DNA of 64,000 nucleotides, taken from contig NZ_CP058552.1 of NCBI RefSeq assembly GCF_013401555.1, positions 3,906,001-3,970,000 on the forward strand. The letters are read 5' to 3'. This document shows, piece by piece, positions 9,265 to 17,782 of this stretch; within the stretch, counting starts at the first letter, position 1; each line of letters opens with the position of its first letter. Position numbers and translations under genes: made by a program. The notes under the pieces are model-generated. The model made no database searches. It worked only from the letters and a program-made list of their open reading frames with translations, and was not told where the DNA came from. This DNA comes from Paenibacillus sp. E222 (GTDB lineage Bacteria > Bacillota > Bacilli > Paenibacillales > Paenibacillaceae).

Positions 9265-10512
9265 TTATTGCCGGATTTGTCCATTGCCAGTGATACGGTA
9301 TTTGGTTGACGTTAATGCAGGCAGACCCATCGGTCCACGAGCATGCAGCTTCTGGGTACTGATCCCAATTTCGGCTCCATAACCGAACTCAAATCCGTCT
9401 GTGAAACGTGTGGAAGCATTATGGTATACAGCAGCTGCATCTACATCATGTAAAAAACGTTCTGCATTGCTCGTATCCTTGGTGACGATACACTCTGAAT
9501 GCTTTGTGCCATAACGTGCGATATGCTCCATCGCTTCATCCAAATTCTGAACTACACGAATATTTAAAATATAATCATTGTACTCTGTCGCATAATCTTC
9601 TTCCGTCACAGGAAGGGCAGAGGGAACCAGACGACGAACCGTGTCACACCCCTTCAACAGGACGTTCGCCTCACGGAATTGTTCAGCCAGTGTCGGCAGA
9701 TGCTCCTCGGCGTAAACAGCGTGCAGCAACAAGGTTTCCATGGAGTTGCATACGGATGGACGCTGTGCCTTGGCATTAACAGCAATCTCCGCTGCCATGA
9801 CCGGATCGGCAGATTCATCCACATAAGTATGACAGATACCTGCGCCGGTTTCGATCACAGGCACTGTTGCATTGGTGACCACATTGCGGATCAGTGAAGC
9901 TCCGCCGCGTGGGATGATGACATCGAGCAGTCCATTTAACTTGAGCATTTCGTCCACGGAGGAACGGTCTGCATCCTCAACAAGCTGCAATGCATCAGCT
10001 GGCATGTCTGTTGTTGCCAGTGCCTGATGAAGTACCTCCACAATTTTGCGATTGGAGGAGAGGGCAGAGGAGCCGCCTCGCAGCAGTACAGCGTTGCCTG
10101 TTTTGAGGCAAAGTCCCGCTGCATCTACTGTAACATTTGGACGTGCCTCGTATATGATGCCGATTAGACCGATAGGCACTCTCAATTTTTCAACGTGTAA
10201 TCCGTTCGGACGAGTGAATGTTTCTAGCACTTCGCCTACAGGGTCCTGCAACTCCACGATCTGACGCAGTCCTTCAGCGATGCCGGCGATCCGCTCCTTA
10301 TTCAAAGCGAGGCGATCCAGCATCGATTCTGGCGTGCCTTGCTGTCTGCCTCGTTCCAGATCGTCAGCGTTTGCTGCAATAATGGAATCCGCTTGCGCAA
10401 TCAATGCGTCCGCCATGACCAGCAGGGCGTTATTTTTTTGTTCTGTGCTCAGTCGATTCAGCTGTGGAACGACGGCTTGGGCCTTACTCGCTTTTTCCCT
10501 GACTTCACTCAT
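9265..10512 (-). CDS. proA: Gamma-glutamyl phosphate reductase
   Basis: NADPH-dependent reduction of glutamyl-5-phosphate to the semialdehyde, the second step of proline synthesis. About 415 residues, aldehyde-dehydrogenase-like. The catalytic cysteine is in RPSVCNSMETLL. Also visible are GLIGIIYEARPNVTVDAAGLCLKTGN and the C-terminal HARGPMGLPALTSTKY. ATG 10512 (MSEVREKASK) has GGGAGGA upstream on the transcript; the in-frame ATG further upstream has none. It follows proB by 96 bases with no terminator between. Confidence 0.96.
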   Translation of the reverse strand: MSEVREKASKAQAVVPQLNRLSTEQKNNALLVMADALIAQADSIIAANADDLERGRQQGTPESMLDRLALNKERIAGIAEGLRQIVELQDPVGEVLETFTRPNGLHVEKLRVPIGLIGIIYEARPNVTVDAAGLCLKTGNAVLLRGGSSALSSNRKIVEVLHQALATTDMPADALQLVEDADRSSVDEMLKLNGLLDVIIPRGGASLIRNVVTNATVPVIETGAGICHTYVDESADPVMAAEIAVNAKAQRPSVCNSMETLLLHAVYAEEHLPTLAEQFREANVLLKGCDTVRRLVPSALPVTEEDYATEYNDYILNIRVVQNLDEAMEHIARYGTKHSECIVTKDTSNAERFLHDVDAAAVYHNASTRFTDGFEFGYGAEIGISTQKLHARGPMGLPALTSTKYRITGNGQIRQ

Positions 10513-10608
10513 TATAAATTCCTCCCATATATAAATTGGAAACAAAAGATTATTTAATGGCTATATCATATGATTTTGAGCAGTACACTCGGTAGGATTA
10601 TAGGAGTT

Positions 10609-11712
10609 CTATTTTAACGTAATCCACTCGTCCCGATGAATAACCTCAAGTCGATGGATGCTGTTCAACTGCTTCATTACTTCGCCACTTGGCAGTCCTG
10701 CGATGAGGCGTAGCTGGTCATCATCATAATTGACGATACCACGACCGAGCAAGGTGTCATCCATACCCAGCACCTCTACAACATCTCCTGCATGGAAGGT
10801 ACCCAGCACGCGTTTGACACCTACAGGCAGGAGGCTATGACCACCATGGACCAGTGCTTCTTCGGCACCATTATCCACAACGACGGTGCCGAGCGGAGTA
10901 GACATGAAGCCAAGCCATTGCTTTTTACGAGAGAGAGCCGCAAGGCGAGTCTCGAAGTAGGTTCCTTTTCCGGTCCCATCAACTGCCCTCTGCATATCTC
11001 CAGGTTCCTTAACACTTCCTACAAAGACAGGTACGCCTCCACGCGTTGCCACTTTGGCTGCATCTACCTTGGATCGCATGCCGCCTGTACCTACGGATGA
11101 TCCTGAACCGCCAGCATAGGCGTAAATTTCTGCCGTAATTTCGGGGATGCGGTCATAACGAAACGCAGACGGATCTTTTCGCGGATCAGCCGTGTACAGA
11201 CCGTTGGTATCCGTAAGAATGACCAGATGCTGTGCCTTGACCAGATTCGCTACCAGAGCAGACAGGAGATCATTATCTCCGAACTTCAATTCATCGACAG
11301 ATACGGTATCATTCTCATTAAAGATTGGAATGACGCGCTGCTTGAGCAGCTCTTCCACCGTCATGCCCGCATTGCCCATACGTTTCCGGCTGTGAAAGTC
11401 GGTACGGGTGAGTAGAATTTGTGCTGTAGTAACGCGGTGCGCTGCAAAAGCCTGTTGATATGACTGCATCAGCAAAGCTTGCCCAACAGCCGCTGCAGCT
11501 TGTTTTTCATGCAATTGCTTGGGACGCTGGGGGTAACCAATCTCCCGGAATCCGGCAGCTACCGCTCCTGATGTGACCAGAAGAACCTCATGGCCTTGTT
11601 CAGCCAAGCCAGCAATTTCTCCGGCAAAAAAAGTAATGGCATTTCGATCAAGTCCGCCTTCTTCCGTAGTAAGCGAACTGCTTCCGATCTTAACTACAAT
11701 ACGTGAGGTCAT
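10609..11712 (-). CDS. proB: Glutamate 5-kinase
   Basis: ATP-dependent phosphorylation of glutamate, the committed and usually proline-inhibited first step of proline synthesis. 367 residues: an amino-acid kinase domain (1-255, with VVKIGSSSLT, LLVTSGAVAAG, PIFNENDTVSVDE and GTGGMRSKVDAA) and a C-terminal PUA domain (about 275-360, GVKRVLGTFHAGDVVEVLG). It is the first gene after the T-box leader and so the first to respond to uncharged tRNA-Pro. Confidence 0.97.
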   Translation of the reverse strand: MTSRIVVKIGSSSLTTEEGGLDRNAITFFAGEIAGLAEQGHEVLLVTSGAVAAGFREIGYPQRPKQLHEKQAAAAVGQALLMQSYQQAFAAHRVTTAQILLTRTDFHSRKRMGNAGMTVEELLKQRVIPIFNENDTVSVDELKFGDNDLLSALVANLVKAQHLVILTDTNGLYTADPRKDPSAFRYDRIPEITAEIYAYAGGSGSSVGTGGMRSKVDAAKVATRGGVPVFVGSVKEPGDMQRAVDGTGKGTYFETRLAALSRKKQWLGFMSTPLGTVVVDNGAEEALVHGGHSLLPVGVKRVLGTFHAGDVVEVLGMDDTLLGRGIVNYDDDQLRLIAGLPSGEVMKQLNSIHRLEVIHRDEWITLK

Positions 11713-11767
11713 GTTTTCACTTCCTTAAACAATATTAATGATTGACCCTGGAGCAGACCGTTGGGTA

Positions 11768-12010
11768 CAAAAAAAACTCCCGCCCTTTTAATTAAAAAGG
11801 ACGAAAGTTCGTTACTTCCGCGGTACCACCTTTATTGATGATTGGATCATCCGGCTTCATGCCCTGTAACAGAAGGCACTGTCCTGTGCATCACAGGCCG
11901 CTCAGGGGTAGGTTTCGGAGAGAAGTCGCGGTAAATTCTTGCAGCCGGGTGGAATTTACTCTCTGGGCGCGGCTGATCCTCTCGTACTGGTCCCGTCATC
12001 ACGTTTCGTT
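11768..12010 (-). promoter_or_regulatory. T-box leader, probable proline (CCU) specifier
   Basis: The reverse strand carries a complete T-box leader. Stem I has the AGTA loop-E element (11988-11985) and, on the 3' side, GAAA followed by CCT and A at about 11912-11909. A stem III hairpin CCTGTG/CACAGG follows, then the invariant T-box GGTGGTACCGCGG (about 11831-11818). The final element is a terminator with arms near AACTTTCGTCCTTTT and AAAAGGGCGGGAGTT and a run of eight T (to 11768). CCU as proline specifier fits both its position and the downstream proBA genes. Uncharged tRNA-Pro should favour the antiterminator and turn on proB and the genes after it. Confidence 0.93.
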
Positions 12011-12024
12011 CAATATTTCCTTAT

Positions 12025-12053
12025 AACATACCATGGAAACTTGGCAGATGCAA
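12025..12053 (-). promoter_or_regulatory. Sigma-A promoter of the T-box pro-mtn unit
   Basis: On the reverse strand TTGCAT (12053-12048) is followed by a 17-base spacer and TATGTT (12030-12025), just upstream of the T-box leader. Confidence 0.7.
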
Positions 12054-12073
12054 AGGGGTTATGCACCTGTAAA

Positions 12074-13282
12074 TTACTTGAATAAATTCAACTTGCCAAT
12101 CCGCTCTACAGCTTCCCTTAATCGATCTTCATCACTTAGTAGCCCTGCGCGCACATAGCCCTCACCATGTGAACCGAAACCAATACCCGGTGCTACCGCG
12201 ACTTTTGCTTCACGTAGTAACACGTCGGCAAATGAAGCAGAAGTAAAGCCTGCTGGTACAGGCAGCCAGCTAAAGAAGGAACCTCCCGGTTTTGGGGCCA
12301 GCCAGCCGATGGCTGAGAGTGCTTCATAGAAAGCATCGCGGCGTGATTCATAACGTGCAACCAGTGAAGTGACACATTCCTGGGAAGACGTAAGTGCTGC
12401 CGCAGCAGCGGCCTGGATGCCTCCGAAGAGGCTCACGTAGATATGATCCTGCAGCAGATTGATTTTGGAGATGATCTCTGCATTGCCCAGAGCAAATCCG
12501 ACACGCCAACCCGCCATATTGTAGGTTTTGGATAATGTGTAGAACTCAATGCCCACTTCTTTGGCACCTGGTGCCTGCAAAAAGCTTACCGGACGATGGC
12601 CGTCGAATCCAATTGCACCATAGGCGAAGTCACTGGCTACGACAATTTTATTTTGAATGGCGAACTCTACCGTATCTTTATAGAAGGAAAGCGGGGCTGT
12701 TGCCGATGTTGGATTGTTGGGATAGTTCAGGAACATCAGCTTGGCCTTTTCCCGATCCTCGGTAGAGATTGCTTCATAATCAGGCAGAAATGCATTGGAC
12801 TCCAGCAGTGGCATAAAAGACATGTGCGCTTTTGCCAGTGCCACACCGGACCAATAATCCGGATAACCTGGATCAGGTACGAGACATACGTCGCCAGGAT
12901 TGAGCAATACCTGAGGTAGCTGGACCAAGCCCGTTTTTCCGCCAAATAAAATCGCAACTTCCGTTTCGGGGTCCAGGTCCACGTTGTAATCTTCCTTATA
13001 ACGCTTCGCAACGGCTTCCTTCAGGAAAGCATGCCCGCTAAAAGGCGAATATTTGTGATAGAGCGGGTTCTCCGCCGACTCCTGCAATGTTTTAACAATG
13101 TGGGGTGGTGTAGGTGTGTCCGGGTTACCCTGACCCAGGTTAATCACGTCATGACCACTTGCGATTTCGCGGTTTACATTTTGAACAAGGGTAGCAAAAA
13201 ATTGTGTTGGAAGCTGTGTCATTACATCGGATGTAGGTATGGTAAAGGCTGAACGACCCGATGCTTTTGGCTGATTAGTCAT
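12074..13282 (-). CDS. mtnE: Class I/II aminotransferase, MtnE-like
   Basis: PLP-dependent aminotransferase of about 402 residues. The PLP lysine is in YTLSKTYNMAGWRVGF. Other family blocks are NLGQGNPDTPTP, LFGGKTGLVQLP, DPGYPDYWSG, LNYPNNPTSA and SDFAYGAIGFD. It most resembles B. subtilis MtnE (YkrV), which aminates 2-keto-4-methylthiobutyrate to methionine at the end of methionine salvage. mtnWXB lie just downstream on the same strand and an mtnU-like amidase is nearby. Other KMTB or aromatic substrates cannot be excluded. Start 13282 (MTNQPKASG) has GGAG eleven bases upstream. It has its own unit: the proB T-box promoter lies just past its stop. Confidence 0.82.
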   Translation of the reverse strand: MTNQPKASGRSAFTIPTSDVMTQLPTQFFATLVQNVNREIASGHDVINLGQGNPDTPTPPHIVKTLQESAENPLYHKYSPFSGHAFLKEAVAKRYKEDYNVDLDPETEVAILFGGKTGLVQLPQVLLNPGDVCLVPDPGYPDYWSGVALAKAHMSFMPLLESNAFLPDYEAISTEDREKAKLMFLNYPNNPTSATAPLSFYKDTVEFAIQNKIVVASDFAYGAIGFDGHRPVSFLQAPGAKEVGIEFYTLSKTYNMAGWRVGFALGNAEIISKINLLQDHIYVSLFGGIQAAAAAALTSSQECVTSLVARYESRRDAFYEALSAIGWLAPKPGGSFFSWLPVPAGFTSASFADVLLREAKVAVAPGIGFGSHGEGYVRAGLLSDEDRLREAVERIGKLNLFK

Positions 13283-13479
13283 GCTATACATCACTCCGGT
13301 TATTAAAGATGGCAATATAGTACTCATTAATTTATCACGTCAATCCCGAGCTGTATAGGGGGAAAACACTTCATGAATACTTGAATGGAGCCAATATCCG
13401 AGTTTTTGTACAAAACTGAAATGAGGTATTTTAATTTATCCATTGAGATTAGGATAAAGCCTGTTTTATGATAATATTC

Positions 13480-13498
13480 GATAATGATAATCAATATC
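13480..13498. promoter_or_regulatory. Fur box upstream of the siderophore-binding lipoprotein
   Basis: Matches the 19-base GATAATGATAATCATTATC consensus at 18 positions by eye. It lies 45 bases before the lipoprotein start, so iron repression is likely. Confidence 0.9.
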
Positions 13499-13543
13499 AT
13501 TGATGAAATAGGAACGAAGCACTTATTAGGGGGAGAAATAGAA

Positions 13544-14569
13544 ATGAAAAAGGGTATACGAAATACGGCAGTATTATTGACGGTGACGTGGTTGTCCATG
13601 CTTCTGCTTGCTTGCGGAAATCAGGCTTCAACTCCATCTGCCGGAGCGGATGATTCCAGAACGGTCGGTGAAACACAGACAGATGGGGAAAATGGGGATC
13701 AGTCCAATCAGGAACAGACGGCATCCGCGGATAACAGTGAGGGTGAAACCCGGATGTTCAAGGACTGGACAGGCCATGAAGTGGAGGTTCCGGTTACGCC
13801 AAAGCGTGTGATTTATCATGGTGAAGTTACAGGAGATCTGTTAGCGCTGGGCGTTGTACCTGTAGGTATTCTTCGTCAGAATGGAACGGTATATGATGAT
13901 CAGGTGGCACAAGCGGAAGATGTGGGTTTCCCTATGAGTGTTGAAAAGGCGCTTACCTTGAATCCTGATCTGATCATTTTCTCGAATAGCGATGAGGCAC
14001 AATATGATCAAATCTCGAAGGTAGCGCCAACGGTTACCTTTGATTCATTTGCCTCATTGGACGACCGCATGCGTATTCTCGGCGATCTGTTGAACAAAAA
14101 GCCGGAAGCGGGAGCTTGGATCACGGCCCATCAAGAAGCAACGGAAGAGATGTGGAAGCAGCTTCATGAGAATGGACTGAAAGAAGGGGAAACGGCTTCG
14201 GTATTCACCATGTATCCTGGTAATCGACTGTTTGTCATGGCCGGAGCAGGATTGCCACAGTTGTTATATGGAGCCGATGGGATGAAGCCAACTGCGGAAA
14301 TTCAGAAAGTGTTAGATGAAGGAATGGGCTTTGCAGAGATTTCTACTGAAAAGCTGCCTGAAATAGCGGGGGATCGCGTATTTATACTGAATCCAGTAAC
14401 GGATGATGCGAAGCAGTCCACCAAAGAATTGCTGGATAGCCCGATTTGGAAGAAATTGCCTGCTGTAAAAGAAGGAAAAGAATATCGCTTTGATCTGGTT
14501 AAGGCTTCAAGTGATGCAACTTCAAGAGAATGGCTTTTGAAAGAGTTGCCGAAACAAATGATTCAATAG
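13544..14569 (+). CDS. Iron-siderophore ABC transporter substrate-binding lipoprotein
   Basis: About 341 residues. A signal peptide ends in the lipobox LLAC (Cys24), followed by an acidic, Ser/Gln-rich tether (about 25-80) and a class III periplasmic-binding fold starting near FKDWTGHEVEVPVTPKRV. LALGVVPVGI and LNPDLIIF are typical of siderophore or cobalamin binding proteins. Together with the Fur box this indicates iron-siderophore capture at the membrane surface. No FecCD permease or ATPase gene is next to it, so it must share a transporter encoded elsewhere. The binding domain is clearly similar to the C-terminal half of the next gene. Start ATG 13544 follows GGGGGAG. Confidence 0.9.
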   Translation: MKKGIRNTAVLLTVTWLSMLLLACGNQASTPSAGADDSRTVGETQTDGENGDQSNQEQTASADNSEGETRMFKDWTGHEVEVPVTPKRVIYHGEVTGDLLALGVVPVGILRQNGTVYDDQVAQAEDVGFPMSVEKALTLNPDLIIFSNSDEAQYDQISKVAPTVTFDSFASLDDRMRILGDLLNKKPEAGAWITAHQEATEEMWKQLHENGLKEGETASVFTMYPGNRLFVMAGAGLPQLLYGADGMKPTAEIQKVLDEGMGFAEISTEKLPEIAGDRVFILNPVTDDAKQSTKELLDSPIWKKLPAVKEGKEYRFDLVKASSDATSREWLLKELPKQMIQ

Positions 14570-14629
14570 TTGTTTATCGATTGATACATCATAATATAGT
14601 ATTGGATTAAGAACGAGAATGCCGACTAT

Positions 14630-14667
14630 AAAAGAGCCTTCAACATTTCGTTGAAAGCTCTTTTTTT
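14630..14667 (+). terminator. Terminator after the binding lipoprotein
   Basis: AAAGAGCCTTCAAC and GTTGAAAGCTCTTT arms with an ATTTC loop, followed by a T-run. Confidence 0.88.
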
Positions 14668-14729
14668 GTGCTGATTACAGCCAGATCTGGATTAATGACA
14701 AAAGCTCGCTTATAATCAGTTCATACAGA

Positions 14730-14748
14730 AATAATGATAATCATTCTC
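14730..14748. promoter_or_regulatory. Fur box upstream of the AraC-binding-protein fusion
   Basis: Matches the 19-base Fur consensus with two mismatches and lies 26 bases before the start codon. Confidence 0.88.
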
Positions 14749-14773
14749 ATTTTAAAAAACGAGGTGAACCATC

Positions 14774-16420
14774 ATGCAGGCTTTGAATGCCGATGCGGGA
14801 GGGTTGTATTTTTCAGCATTCATGTTTCGGCTGGCTCATCTGGAACAACGAATTGAACCACCAGAGCAGGTGATGCTTGAAGTAACATGCGATAAACATA
14901 CATTCTTGATCTGCGAAGAAGGGGAAGGTCGCTTATATATAGGATATGAACAGTTTCCCTTTACCACCGGATGTGTTTACCCGCTTTCTCCGAGCGAGGG
15001 ATACCAAATTGAACATGGAAACCGAATGGAATTGAAATATATGGTGATATCATTTGATGTTATTCATGTGTTGACAGGAGATCCGGAACAGTATACGCGC
15101 CCTGTATTCGAACATAGAAATCAATTGAACGGCTATCCTTATGCCCCGTTAAGTGGGCTGCTGGAGCAGATGTATGCCATTCGGGATTATCAAACAGATG
15201 CCGAATACAGCCATTTGAATGCACAGTTTCAGAGATGGATGGAGATGGTCATCACCCGGTACACTTCACCAAAAACGGAGCAGAGTATGGAATCCAGACT
15301 ACACAGTACAATTCAATATGTAGAAGACCATTACGCTGAAGAAATCACAGTAACGAAACTGGCCCGTCTTGCAGATATCCGACCCGTGCAATATACAACC
15401 TTGTTCAGACAATTAACCGGCCACAAGCCGCTTGATTATGTGAACCATATACGAATTAAACATGCCAAGGATTGGCTGCGCAAATCCGATGAACCACTTC
15501 GGGATATAGCAACCCGGGTGGGCTTTAAGGATGAGTATTATTTTAGCAGGCGTTTTCGTCAAATGACCGGATTATCGCCTCGTCAATATGACCGATCTAT
15601 TCAGCAACAAACACTGGTTCAGGATTGGTTGGGTCATGATGTGAATATTCCGGCACGGCCGGAGCGAATTATGTTTTATGGTGATTCCGGTGGAGATCTT
15701 CAAGTGCTGGGCATAGGTCTATTAGGAGATCAGACATATGATGCGGTTGCCCCGGTTAATGTGGAAGAGGCAGTCCGGATGAGACCAGACCTGATCATTT
15801 TCGATAGCACCAACGAACAACAATATGACCAATTTTCCCGAATTGCACCCACACTGGCATACAACTCTCACGCAACGCTGGAAGATCGGATTTGCAGGGT
15901 GGGAAGCTGGTTTGGCAAGCAAGCAGAGGCTGAGAAATGGCTCTCCTCCTATCAGGAGCGTATGGAAAAGATGTGGATGAAGATTCATGCTTCAATTGAA
16001 CCGGGGGAAACGGCGTCCGTATTTACATATCATCGGGGTGCACGATTGTTTGTCATGGGCAATATTGGTCTGGCCTCGCTCTTGTATCATTCGATGGGAT
16101 TCAGACCCGTTACGAAAGTGAAGGAGGCGCTTGTGGCGGGCAGAGCATATAAGGAGATTTCGTCTGAAGCGATTCGTCAGTATGCGGGTGATCATATATT
16201 TGTCTTGGTTCCTGAAGAGGTTATTGCAAGGCAGGCCACAGAGAAGTTGATGCATAGTCCAAGCTGGCGAGCACTTCCAGCCGTGCAGAAGGGGCAAGTG
16301 TACGGAGTGGAGGAAACAACATGGAATTTGGGCGATGCAATGACTAGCAACCGTTTGTTAACTTTGTTGCCCGAATTATTATGTAGGAGTTCAGCACGAA
16401 AACAGGTTGCAGATGATTGA
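14774..16420 (+). CDS. Btr-like AraC regulator fused to a siderophore-binding domain
   Basis: 548 residues. The N-terminal part (1-165) is a cupin-like sensing region. A tandem AraC helix-turn-helix domain follows (about 175-275: ITVTKLARLADI ... LRDIATRVGFKDEYYFSRRFRQMTGLSPRQY). The C-terminal part (about 282-530) is a cytoplasmic periplasmic-binding-protein-like domain. This architecture is that of B. subtilis Btr (YbbB), which binds Fe-bacillibactin and activates its uptake genes. The C-terminal domain parallels the upstream lipoprotein block for block (DLIIF, QYDQ, APT, GETASVF, GARLFVM), so sensor and transporter components likely recognise the same ligand. The Fur box implies expression under iron limitation. 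The likely target is the adjacent lipoprotein gene. Confidence 0.92.
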   Translation: MQALNADAGGLYFSAFMFRLAHLEQRIEPPEQVMLEVTCDKHTFLICEEGEGRLYIGYEQFPFTTGCVYPLSPSEGYQIEHGNRMELKYMVISFDVIHVLTGDPEQYTRPVFEHRNQLNGYPYAPLSGLLEQMYAIRDYQTDAEYSHLNAQFQRWMEMVITRYTSPKTEQSMESRLHSTIQYVEDHYAEEITVTKLARLADIRPVQYTTLFRQLTGHKPLDYVNHIRIKHAKDWLRKSDEPLRDIATRVGFKDEYYFSRRFRQMTGLSPRQYDRSIQQQTLVQDWLGHDVNIPARPERIMFYGDSGGDLQVLGIGLLGDQTYDAVAPVNVEEAVRMRPDLIIFDSTNEQQYDQFSRIAPTLAYNSHATLEDRICRVGSWFGKQAEAEKWLSSYQERMEKMWMKIHASIEPGETASVFTYHRGARLFVMGNIGLASLLYHSMGFRPVTKVKEALVAGRAYKEISSEAIRQYAGDHIFVLVPEEVIARQATEKLMHSPSWRALPAVQKGQVYGVEETTWNLGDAMTSNRLLTLLPELLCRSSARKQVADD

Positions 16421-16468
16421 ATGATCAAGCTATGATTACAGGTATTACGGTTCAGAGGAGTGCTGGTT

Positions 16469-17290
16469 ATGACAGAACAACAACAAGGGGAAATGCGTGT
16501 AGCCCTGATTCAGGGCGATATTCAGATCGGAGACCCTGAGGCCAACCATAAACATATGCAGTCTTTGCTCGAACGAGCGGTAGAACAGGTTCCCGACTTG
16601 GGATTGGCTGTGCTGCCCGAGATGTGGAATACGGGCTATGCTTTGGAACAAATTCATGAGCTTGCTGACCCGGAAGGCCAGAAATCAAGAGAGTGGCTAG
16701 CGACTTTTGCCCAAAAACATCGAATCTCCATCGTTGGCGGTTCCATTGCGGAGAAACGTGATGGCCAAATCTTCAATACAATGTACGCCTATAATAGTGA
16801 AGGAAATCAGGTGACACGTTACGATAAATTGCATTTGTTCCGCCTGATGGATGAAGAGAAGTATTTGCAGCCTGGTGCAGAACCGGAAATATTCGAATTG
16901 GAGAACGGCCTCACCGCTGGAGCTTCGATCTGTTACGATATCCGTTTCCCTGAGCTTGCTCGAACGCTTGCCTTGAACGGAGCCAAAGCATTAATTGTCC
17001 CCGCTGAATGGCCGAACCCGCGCTTGCATCATTGGCGCACACTGCTTACAGCAAGGGCCATTGAGAATCAGATGTATGTTATTGCCTGCAATCGCGTTGG
17101 GAAAAGCGGAGACACCGAATTTTTCGGGCATTCCCTCATTATTGATCCTTGGGGTGAAATTGTGGCTGAAGGCGGAGAAGGGGAAGAGATTGTGACCGGA
17201 ATTATTCGTCCTTCGCTTGTGGATGAGGTTCGTGGCCGTATTCCGGTATTCGAAGACCGCAGACCTGGCATTTATTTTGGCAGCAAATAA
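16469..17290 (+). CDS. mtnU: Carbon-nitrogen hydrolase, MtnU/omega-amidase-like
   Basis: Nitrilase-superfamily amidase of about 273 residues. The Glu-Lys-Cys triad is visible as LPEMWNTGY, YDKLHLFRLMDE and GASICYDIRFPE, plus the second glutamate region PAEWPNPRLHHW. B. subtilis MtnU (YkrU) is the related enzyme, which deaminates 2-oxoglutaramate made when glutamine is the amino donor for MtnE. An MtnE-like gene about 3 kb away supports that role. Start ATG 16469 has AGAGGAG eight bases upstream; an in-frame GTG at 16460 overlaps that site. I saw no Fur box or riboswitch before it. The exact substrate is inferred. Confidence 0.82.
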   Translation: MTEQQQGEMRVALIQGDIQIGDPEANHKHMQSLLERAVEQVPDLGLAVLPEMWNTGYALEQIHELADPEGQKSREWLATFAQKHRISIVGGSIAEKRDGQIFNTMYAYNSEGNQVTRYDKLHLFRLMDEEKYLQPGAEPEIFELENGLTAGASICYDIRFPELARTLALNGAKALIVPAEWPNPRLHHWRTLLTARAIENQMYVIACNRVGKSGDTEFFGHSLIIDPWGEIVAEGGEGEEIVTGIIRPSLVDEVRGRIPVFEDRRPGIYFGSK

Positions 17291-17376
17291 AAATCTGTAA
17301 TTTTCCAATAAAGTGTTTATTCATCCGGGAGGCGGGTAATGATAACTATCCCGTCACCAAGGAGGATGATCAATCA

Positions 17377-17562
17377 ATGGACAACCATGTGAAAGATACG
17401 CTCAGGAGACTGGAACAGGAAAACACTAGGGTAGATCACTTGAGGCCATTCTTAGAGAATGGGGCAGGAGGGCTATCACCCCCTGAACAATCTGTTCAGG
17501 ACGAAGGCCGCCTTGTGAATCAACAGAACAGGCTGACAAGTGAACGTAATTTGCGAAAATAA
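17377..17562 (+). CDS. Small hypothetical protein, 61 aa
   Basis: I do not recognise it. It is charged, hydrophilic and rich in Gln, Asn, Arg and Glu (DTLRRLEQENTRVDHL, LVNQQNRLTSERNLRK), with no signal peptide or membrane segment. A strong AAGGAGG lies about eleven bases before the ATG, which is the main reason to believe it is translated. A central PPEQSVQDEG stretch breaks two likely helices. It sits alone between the mtnU-like gene and a terminator. Confidence 0.5.
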   Translation: MDNHVKDTLRRLEQENTRVDHLRPFLENGAGGLSPPEQSVQDEGRLVNQQNRLTSERNLRK

Positions 17563-17702
17563 ACCGCCAAACTTGAAATTCTTATATGTACGTTTTTACG
17601 TTAACAATTCAATGGTGATATCAGCAACATTGTACTGTAACGATGATGTACTGCTAATACCATGTAAGAACTTTATCCTGCGGATGCGGGAGACGAGTAT
17701 AG

Positions 17703-17744
17703 AACAAAGGCTTGGCCCTTATGGGTCAAGCCTTTGTTTATTTT
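17703..17744. terminator. Bidirectional terminator between the small gene and the LysR gene
   Basis: ACAAAGGCTTG and CAAGCCTTTGT arms around an inner GCCC/GGGT stem, T-rich on the + side and with a shorter T-run on the other strand. Confidence 0.8.
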
Positions 17745-17782
17745 ATTGCCATGTATGGCGGGCTAGTTCGCTGACTGTCCAA

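Noticed and set aside
12025..13560. SAM riboswitch for the mtnE-like gene
   Set aside because: I looked for an S-box pattern before mtnE and mtnW and found none; only the proline T-box is present.
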